NCBI RefSeq assembly: GCF_958298935.1 | Contig: NC_084932.1 | Location: forward strand, 14,301,501-14,365,500 | DNA length: 64,000 nucleotides | Direction of reading: 5' to 3' | DNA from: Phragmites australis | Taxonomy: Eukaryota > Streptophyta > Magnoliopsida > Poales > Poaceae | Part shown: piece after piece, positions 58,285-64,000 of the stretch | Layout: every line of letters begins with the position of its first letter | Numbering within the stretch: position 1 is the first letter of the stretch | Translations under genes and position numbers: made by a program | The notes under the pieces: model-generated | The model's input: the letters and a program-made list of their open reading frames with translations, nothing else | The model's database searches: none | Told to the model about the DNA's origin: nothing

Positions 58285-58512
58285 CTACCTCTTCTTCCAA
58301 TATTTCTGCCTCCAAGAGGTCCCAGTCCACATCATCTTGGACTTGGGAAGACTTGGGGGATGCTGGGACTTGCCATCTTTAACAGAGACACTATTGGACG
58401 CCTTCTCCTCTTCAACCTCCTCATTAGAGGAGATGTTGATGACCTCCACCACCAAACCAGATTTGATGTGTGAAGATAGTGGTGTGAGGGGAGAGTACTT
58501 AGGAGAAGACAA
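58285..58512 (-). pseudogene. Antisense ORF start of Tat-type element 3
   Basis: A 75-codon minus-strand frame rich in serine and acidic residues (VVEVINISSNEEVEEEKASN) follows a TATA box in the same place as in elements 1 and 2. The PF04195-like core is not visible, so the identity rests on position. Confidence 0.35.
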
Positions 58513-58588
58513 AGAGTAGTCTGGTGAAGGAGGAGGTTCTATTATTGAACTCAGGTTTGGTGAGGCTAAGCTTTGGCACCCTGGGGCT

Positions 58589-58598
58589 TTTTATAGGC
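58589..58598 (-). promoter_or_regulatory. TATA box of the antisense ORF (element 3)
   Basis: GCCTATAAAA on the minus strand, 77 bp upstream of the ATG at 58,512. Confidence 0.5.
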
Positions 58599-58702
58599 TA
58601 ATGAGGCAGGGGACGATATCTCTTCTCCTCCCAAGCATTAACTCCAGAAGACAAAGCGATCACTTCACTGTACTCGTGCAGCTATTTTTTCTAGATAGAG
58701 AA

Positions 58703-59516
58703 TCTCTTCACCACCACACAAAACTTCCGCTATGATTTGTCAACTTTCAAGCTTGGCCAATGATGAGTCTTATCCGCTACGATGTAAAGATTTTCGGGCT
58801 AATAAAAAAATCTGTTCTCGAGGACTTTCTTGAGAAATCGGAGGTATTTAGAACCCCGAGTAGATGATCTGATAGCATATAAGAACCTTGTTCGATGTAT
58901 CATCCTAATCAGGAACCCAAGTTTTACTCAATGACATGGTTGGGTAAAAAGCTTATCTTTGTTGGCCAAATACTTGACCCGTCAAAGCCTCATTTCATGT
59001 ATTGGTGTGGGGCTTGAGGATCACTATTGGGTAACTACCATATCCGAGTACCCTGGGGTTTTCTGTAATTCTCGAGACATATCTCAATCTATAGGAAAGG
59101 GATGCCTAGACGAAAGAAAACCACTCATAGGAACCCAAGGTATCCTATAAACAAATAATTTTATCTCTAAGAATGGGAAGAAAGCCTCCAAAGATGTACG
59201 ACACCCCCTATATAAACGAAGCCTGGGGACCCTGTGAAGGACAAGTCGCATAAGTCAATACAAGCCGCACAAGCAGAAAAAAGAGGTCAGGCAAGGAAGT
59301 CGCTGACTAGGATAGATCCATCTAGGCAAGCCATGCACCCCCGCCTCCTTTAACAAGATTCGATCAATACAAGACAAATATGACGTAGGGTTATTATCCT
59401 AAGAGAGGCTAAAATCTGTATAAAAACCCCTTTATGTGCGACTTTGATTTGTCTGCTCAAGGCATTCCCTCTTTATTGTACAAATTCGTAAGATCGACAG
59501 TTCACCAATCATTGAC
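58703..59516 (+). repeat. Tat-type gypsy LTR (element 3)
   Basis: Homologous to 34,586–35,506 in the same orientation: CATCCTAATCAGGAACC, GGCAAGCCATGCACCC and GTAAGATCGACAGTTCACCA blocks. Ends AATCATTGACA. The next base begins a different gypsy integrase tail. Confidence 0.8.
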
Positions 59517-59519
59517 AAG

Positions 59520-59837
59520 AATATTAATGATAACACATATAAGATTGAGTTGCTTGCAGCTTTTGGGGTAAATCCCACATTTAATGTTTCATATTTATAG
59601 CCAAATTTGGGAGAAGAAGATGAGCTACCATCGAGGATGACCTCAATTCAAGAAGGAGAGGATGATGAGAACATCACTTCTATGGATACATGTACTACAA
59701 GTAATCCTCTGGAGTCAGTTGTTACTACACCATTGCACGGTCCTATGACACAAACTCATGCACGTCGATTTAATCATGAGGTGAACTTGTTTCTTTCTAT
59801 TCGTTCCATAATTATGAGGATGGGATGCTACTTATAA
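59520..59837 (+). pseudogene. Ty3/gypsy integrase C-terminal tail
   Basis: The frame reads INDNTYKIELLAAFGVNPTF, then NVSYL, a stop, PNLGEEDELPSRMTSIQEGE, and ends with LHGPMTQTHARRFNHEV. This is the C-terminal end of pol in widespread grass gypsy elements (chromovirus-like), where it follows the integrase core. The core itself is missing: element 3's LTR lies directly to the left, so the upstream part was removed or displaced. Confidence 0.7.
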
Positions 59838-60283
59838 TTCTTGTAATGTTTTTCTACTTAGAAATATAGGAGAAGATAGCTCAAGTTAGATACAAATCGA
59901 ACCACAAGAGGAAGGACTTCCAAAACAAGTTTGACTCCAAGTCAGCTACAATTCGGTTTCCAAATTCGATTTATATTCGGCAAACCACCATGCAGCAAAA
60001 GGAACATATCTCTCTCATATGGAGTCCTATGAGGTGAACTTGTTTCTTTCTATTCGTTCCATAATTATAAGGATGGGATACTACCTATAATTCTTGTAAT
60101 GTTTTTCTACTTAGAAATATAGGAGAAGATAGCTCAAGTTAGATACAAATTGAACCACAAGAGGAAGGACTTCCAAAACAAGTTTGACTCCAAGTCAGCT
60201 ACAATTCGGTTTCCAAATTCGATTTGTATTCGGCAAACCACCGTGCAGCAAAAGGAACATATCTCTCTCATATGGAGTCCTAT
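59778..60283. repeat. 253-bp tandem duplication
   Basis: Copies start GAGGTGAACTTGTTTCTTTC at 59,778 and 60,031 and stay nearly identical to CATATGGAGTCCTATG. Differences are few, so the duplication is much younger than the surrounding decay. Confidence 0.9.
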
Positions 60284-60760
60284 GGAAGTGTTTAGACATA
60301 CCTTGGAAATATTACAATGTGTTCCCAACCGATCCAGCCCCATTAATAGATTCCCAATGAGTGACTTGTAATCGTCTAAATGAACCGACACTGTAACATA
60401 TAAAGTTAGAGTCGGATTTTATTTCCTTGTTTGTTTCATAGAGTTTAGTGGGGATTGCATGCCCTATAAATAGAGGCAAGGTGTGACCAAAATACTTGGG
60501 TTTTGTTTAGATTGAAGTTTAGGCCTTAGTTGCTTTATCGTGTAAATAGGCATGTTGGTTAAACCGCAGGTTTTACGATCAACGAAGCTCCACCTTATTG
60601 AGTATTCAAAATTCATGATTGAGCTCTCAGATTCCTATTCGCAATTTCAGATAGCTTTGATCTTGTTCTTGCTCGTTCTTCGGTTGCTTGTAGGAACAAA
60701 GACCTTCGTGGTAAGGTTGATAATGCCCCGATGTGATCAATAACACTCTGGAGTTGGTGT
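59838..60760 (+). repeat. Probable 3' LTR of the gypsy element whose pol ends at 59,837
   Basis: Follows the pol stop, holds the tandem duplication, and contains GCATGCCCTATAAATAGAGG (TATA about 60,464–60,472) with a likely transcript start downstream. Boundaries not fixed. Confidence 0.45.
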
Positions 60761-61400
60761 ATCGATTGCTAAGGCACAATGTCTTGTACAGTTATAGTCG
60801 GATCATCAATGTCTTCTCCACCGAAATTGATAGCTACCTCTCTCATCAAAAGATCGGGACCACAAGACATATCATCTTCTGATCTTTTCTTTCTTCCTCT
60901 CCATGCACGGCATCGAGCTGGGACTTAGGGCTTCTTGTGGACCTTCTTTTGGATGCTTTCCACTCAAGTCATACATAGGGCAATCAACAATGTACATAAC
61001 AACTTGAGTGGGAAGCATCGTAGTCTTCTAGCACTCGAGGACTCGATAAGGAACTCCATGATCCCCATAGTTTTGACTTTAAAGCATCATCCCTTCTCGC
61101 TAGAAACTGTTTTGAAGCGTGCACGACATGTATATGCAGCCTTCAGTACCGAGTATCCATACAGCTCCCAACTAGTTATCTAGGAAGTGTTCTGGGATAG
61201 CCATTCTAAGTTAGAAAAGACAAAGTAAAAATCATACTACCCTTCATTGAGAAACTTTTCATAACCTCGAGTGTACCAGAATTGTGGCTTATCTCGTCGC
61301 TAGGCATTGAGTTGGAAGGTCAAATAGAAAGGGTGGAAAAAAGATTCATTCAACTTCTCAAGCAATATGACAACTATTATTACAAAATATAACCTAAGTG
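60761..61400. other. No recognisable gene
   Basis: A plus-strand frame at 60,935–61,183 is open but has no family features. Confidence 0.4.
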
Positions 61401-61419
61401 CTTACACGTATAACTTACA

Positions 61420-61811
61420 AAACTAGTCTATATTCCAAGAGTTTTTAAGGACTTGATCATTATCCATTGCTAACCTATATAACCCAGAACGATTGGATTC
61501 AACCAACGTATAAGGACCCTTTCACTTTTGAGATAGCTTGATGCTATTTTCTGGCTTTGAACGAGTCATAGAACTAGATCCCCGGGTTGTAGGATTCTCT
61601 TTTAGATATTCTGGTTGTAGTAGCACCAAAGAGCTTTGTGGTTCCTTGCCAATCTTATCGGCACATGAGTCCTTCTTTCCTCGAGAACGTTGAGGTCATC
61701 TTGTCTTCTAAAGATTTCATTCTTGTCAGTGTACAACTTGACACGGGAAGATTTGATCTTTAGTTTGTAGGGTAGCATGGCTTCATCTTCATAAACTAGA
61801 AAGAAAGGCAT
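61420..61811 (-). pseudogene. Ty3/gypsy (Tat-like) integrase C-terminal fragment
   Basis: Minus-strand frame MPFFLVYEDEAMLPYKLKI, SSRVKLYTD, DDLNVLEERRTHVPIRLARN is the segment after the integrase core. After a stop it continues KGPYTLVESNRSGLYRLAMD and VLKNSWNIDQFCKLYV, the typical end of Tat-lineage integrase. The catalytic core is absent. Confidence 0.8.
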
Positions 61812-62963
61812 TTCACCCGTTGCCTTACTAGATGTTGTCCGGAGTGCCCAGGGTTTCTAGATTGTTGGATACATGCATATTATTCTTATAATACTATAAT
61901 CTACTCAGAGGCATATTTCATAATGGTTTACTTATGCAAAATAATCTACCGCTAGCAATAGGCTACGAAACAGAACAACTATCAAGAACGGCATGAACTC
62001 AGAGTTGGGTCGATGGAAAAAAAAAGATTTGACGCAGTGACGAGTTGTAGCCACATAGATCGTCAGCCAAAAATATTATTGCCGCCCTTTCTACAAGCTT
62101 GGAGATACCGCTCACCCTCAACATCGGTGCACACACAACATAGATCACCAAAAAATGGAACATAAGAAGGATGAAGTTATCTCGTAGAGTTTTTCTCTTA
62201 TGTGTGACCTGGACTTCTCCAGGTCCTTTATAGGAAAAAAAAAGGCTGCCTCTAGGCAAGGTTTCTTTTAATGGTAAATAAAATGTACTGAACATCACCA
62301 GCAAACATGATTTATCAGATTTATCGAATCAAATTCAAATAAATCCAAAATTATTTGAACAAAAAATAATCAAATTTAAACTTTGATATAAAACAAACAC
62401 CATAGCGACATAAGATGTCAGTTTGCCTAGTTGTAATAAAATGCGAGGTCTCAAGTTTGAAAGTCGTCCCTAATTTTAGATGCAAATCCTCAAAAAATAC
62501 ATGCCTAGTAGGATTCGAACACCAGAACAAGCCTATGGGGAAAAGGTACTTTGCCATAGCACCTAAATTAAAATTTAGCCAAAATATTTTGACCGATTTA
62601 ATATTTTATCAGGACCCACCAGTAATGCTGGTAAACTGGGTTTATCGAATTTTTTGGACTGAAATTTTTTCCCTGCCTCTAGGAACCATTTTGCCTATAA
62701 TGGTGCCCCGTAGATTGGTAGTCAATAACAGAACAATTAACTTGAGATAATGACATTGATTGCATATTAATCGGCCTCTAGCCATTTCAATCAAGATACG
62801 TTGACTTAGAACCATGCCATAGTCGTGCCTATAATTATGCATATGCGTGTGTGTATGTATAGCCAAAGCACACTCTTGCTCCCTTTGTTTCTTTATTTTA
62901 AGTAAGGGAGGGAGCTCCACTATTTATATTGGTGTACACTACCTTACACTAGCAAGGTGGGAC
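61812..62963. other. No recognisable gene
   Basis: AT-rich sequence with a CCTTTATAGGAAAA box near 62,223. No domain. Confidence 0.4.
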
Positions 62964-62966
62964 TAA

Positions 62967-63184
62967 GGGCATGTTTAGTTTTTCTTGTCCACTAGCTTTG
63001 CTTGGCAAGGTTTGGTAAGGCAAACTTTGCTAGGGGAGGAGTGTTAATTTGGTTTTCCCTCAAAAGTAAGAAAATTCTAGCTCACCTTGCTCAAATTTAA
63101 ACCAGGCAAAGAAACCAAACATGCTTATTCTAACCTTTCTAGGCAAGGCTAAGCAATGATGGGCAAAAAAAACCAAATATACCC
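62967..63184. mobile_element. Tourist-like MITE (218 bp)
   Basis: Imperfect terminal inverted repeats GGGCATGTTTAGTTTTT and, at the right end inverted, GGGTATATTTGGTTTTT (3 mismatches in 17) are flanked by TAA target duplications (62,964–62,966 and 63,185–63,187), as for PIF/Harbinger-derived MITEs. Confidence 0.7.
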
Positions 63185-63439
63185 TAAACCATCAATAGTT
63201 TTTGCTTTGGAATTCCTGAATGAGCCTGTACTCATGGGCCATGTTGCAACGTGAAGGCCGCAGCTAGGCAGCAGAGGCACCACTCACAGGTTGGACAGTC
63301 ATTGCTCTCGCTCTCTCTCTCAAATAATCCACTTGCCCATCGCTAGCTTGTTTGTTCAATTGCTTCAAAGAGATACAATTTGTTTACTCTGAGGCAGTTA
63401 TTCCTTGCAGAAATTGTTGAGAGGCTATATCATTGAGAG

Positions 63440-63739
63440 TACATGGCAAGCATTTTTTTTCCTGACTGTGTTAGCACGACCGATTCTACCGCATCTCCAA
63501 ACTCACTAAGTTTCAAGGCGCAGGTTGAAGTGGCCGAGCATGACGAGAAAGAGGGTGCGCCACTTCGTGTAATTGTTGGACTGAATATCAAGTGTGAAGG
63601 GCACAAGGGATTTTATGTTGATGCTGTGAATGGCGTGAGATATGGGCATGACAGTGGAAGCGCTTGTGGATGAGTAGAGCATTACTGCGGGCGAGGTGGG
63701 AGTGCCCAGAGCCGAGGAAGAAGAAATGATGTCGCTCAT
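63440..63739 (-). pseudogene. Ty1/copia gag N-terminus
   Basis: From the ATG at 63,739: MSDIISSSSALGTPTSPAVM, then INIKSLVPFTLDIQSNNYTK, WRTLFLVMLGHFNL. The NYxxWRxLFxxxLG pattern is the start of copia gag (UBN2_3 type). A stop follows at about 63,508. It lies 45 bp downstream of a candidate short LTR and primer-binding site on the same strand. Confidence 0.7.
63476..63521. repeat. 46-bp inverted repeat, left copy
   Basis: Pairs with the reverse complement of 63,955–64,000 at 39 of 46 positions; all seven differences are transitions. Lies in the gag fragment. Confidence 0.8.
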
Positions 63740-63767
63740 GGTAGAGGAGTTAGGACTCTAGGATGGT

Positions 63768-63783
63768 GGCTGCTGATATCATG
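63768..63783 (-). other. Candidate primer-binding site
   Basis: CATGATATCAGCAGCC beside the candidate LTR resembles TGGTATCAGAGCC (initiator-Met) with mismatches. Confidence 0.45.
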
Positions 63784-63912
63784 TGTGAGGGATAATAATC
63801 GAGTGACTTATTATTGAATGACAACAAGGCATACATTTATAGATTTACAGTTGTGCATAGCGCTATGTCAAACAAACATCAGTTGTGGTTTTTTTTTTTT
63901 GGGTCCCTCACA
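63784..63912 (-). repeat. Candidate very short copia LTR (129 bp)
   Basis: Bounded by TGTGAGGGA and TCCCTCACA, so it has TG…CA ends and a 9-bp inverted terminal match. It contains a poly-A/T run and an ACATTTATAGA box. Next come a primer-binding-like site and a gag ATG. Very short LTRs are typical of TRIM/SMART-size elements. Confidence 0.5.
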
Positions 63913-63954
63913 TGCAGTGGCCGAGCACCTTTGGTGGAGGTCATGCGTGACTGG

Positions 63955-64000
63955 GCGCCTTGAGACTCGGTGAGTTTGGAGATGCAATAGAATCAATCGT
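63955..64000. repeat. 46-bp inverted repeat, right copy
   Basis: Reverse complement of 63,476–63,521; cut by the window edge, so the repeat may be longer. Confidence 0.8.

Noticed and set aside
60935..61183. Plus-strand frame of 82 codons as a possible gene
   Set aside because: No family resemblance and no start or splice context; it lies beside retrotransposon fragments.
62415..62750. Plus-strand frame of 111 codons
   Set aside because: AT-rich sequence with no recognisable motif, and an overlapping frame on the other strand.

Overview
The window is nuclear DNA from a grass (Poaceae); I cannot fix the species. The evidence is a 4-coumarate–CoA ligase-like (4CL-like) gene with a GC-rich first exon and GT–AG introns, set in nested retrotransposons of typical plant families: Ty1/copia Angela/BARE-type and SIRE-like LTRs, Ty3/gypsy Tat, Athila and chromovirus-like fragments, a MULE with a plant mobile domain, CACTA traces, a LINE and a MITE. 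No bacterial, organellar or CRISPR features were seen.

The backbone is a large inverted duplication. Arm A (about 6,230–18,935) holds an apparently intact six-exon 4CL-like gene on the minus strand (6,606–16,163; C-terminal Ser-Lys-Leu peroxisomal signal) and, divergently, a decayed gene with GRF-type zinc fingers (16,620–18,420). Arm B (about 35,508–43,100) carries the same two genes in opposite orientation: the GRF gene copy (36,050–37,830, minus) and a broken 4CL-like copy (38,626–42,778, plus). Each arm took a different LTR element after the duplication. A 6.77-kb Tat-like gypsy element (7,598–14,366, target duplication TGAAC) sits in intron 2 of copy A, and a 1.78-kb gag-only copia element (38,821–40,601, target duplication CCATT) sits in exon 1 of copy B. 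The other arm keeps the matching empty site in both cases.

The spacer between the arms (18,935–35,508) holds a decayed MULE transposase followed by a CCHC knuckle and plant mobile domain (24,411–19,640, minus), then two Tat-type gypsy elements in opposite orientation. Their LTR ends meet head to head in a near-palindrome at 30,902–31,377.

Left of arm A (1–6,230) are copia RNase H, integrase/reverse transcriptase and gag fragments, a 101-bp tandem repeat, LTR fragments and a LINE tail. Right of arm B (43,114–64,000) are a Tat LTR, an F-box/DUF295-like gene fragment and an antisense ORF; a GC-rich stretch without genes; an Angela-type LTR; an Athila gag-pol remnant; CACTA and SIRE-like pieces; a further Tat-type LTR; a gypsy integrase tail with a 253-bp tandem duplication; a Tourist-like MITE; and a short-LTR copia gag at the window end.

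The most interesting pattern is the repeated design of the Tat-type elements. Beside the 3' LTR and antisense to gag-pol lies a gene-like reading frame with its own TATA box, a start region about 135–160 bp downstream and probable spliceosomal introns. The full pattern is seen at 26.4–29.1 kb, 34.4–31.6 kb and 45.6–47.1 kb, and partly at 58.5 kb. Only copy A of the 4CL-like gene looks able to make a full-length cellular protein; almost everything else is mobile DNA in decay.
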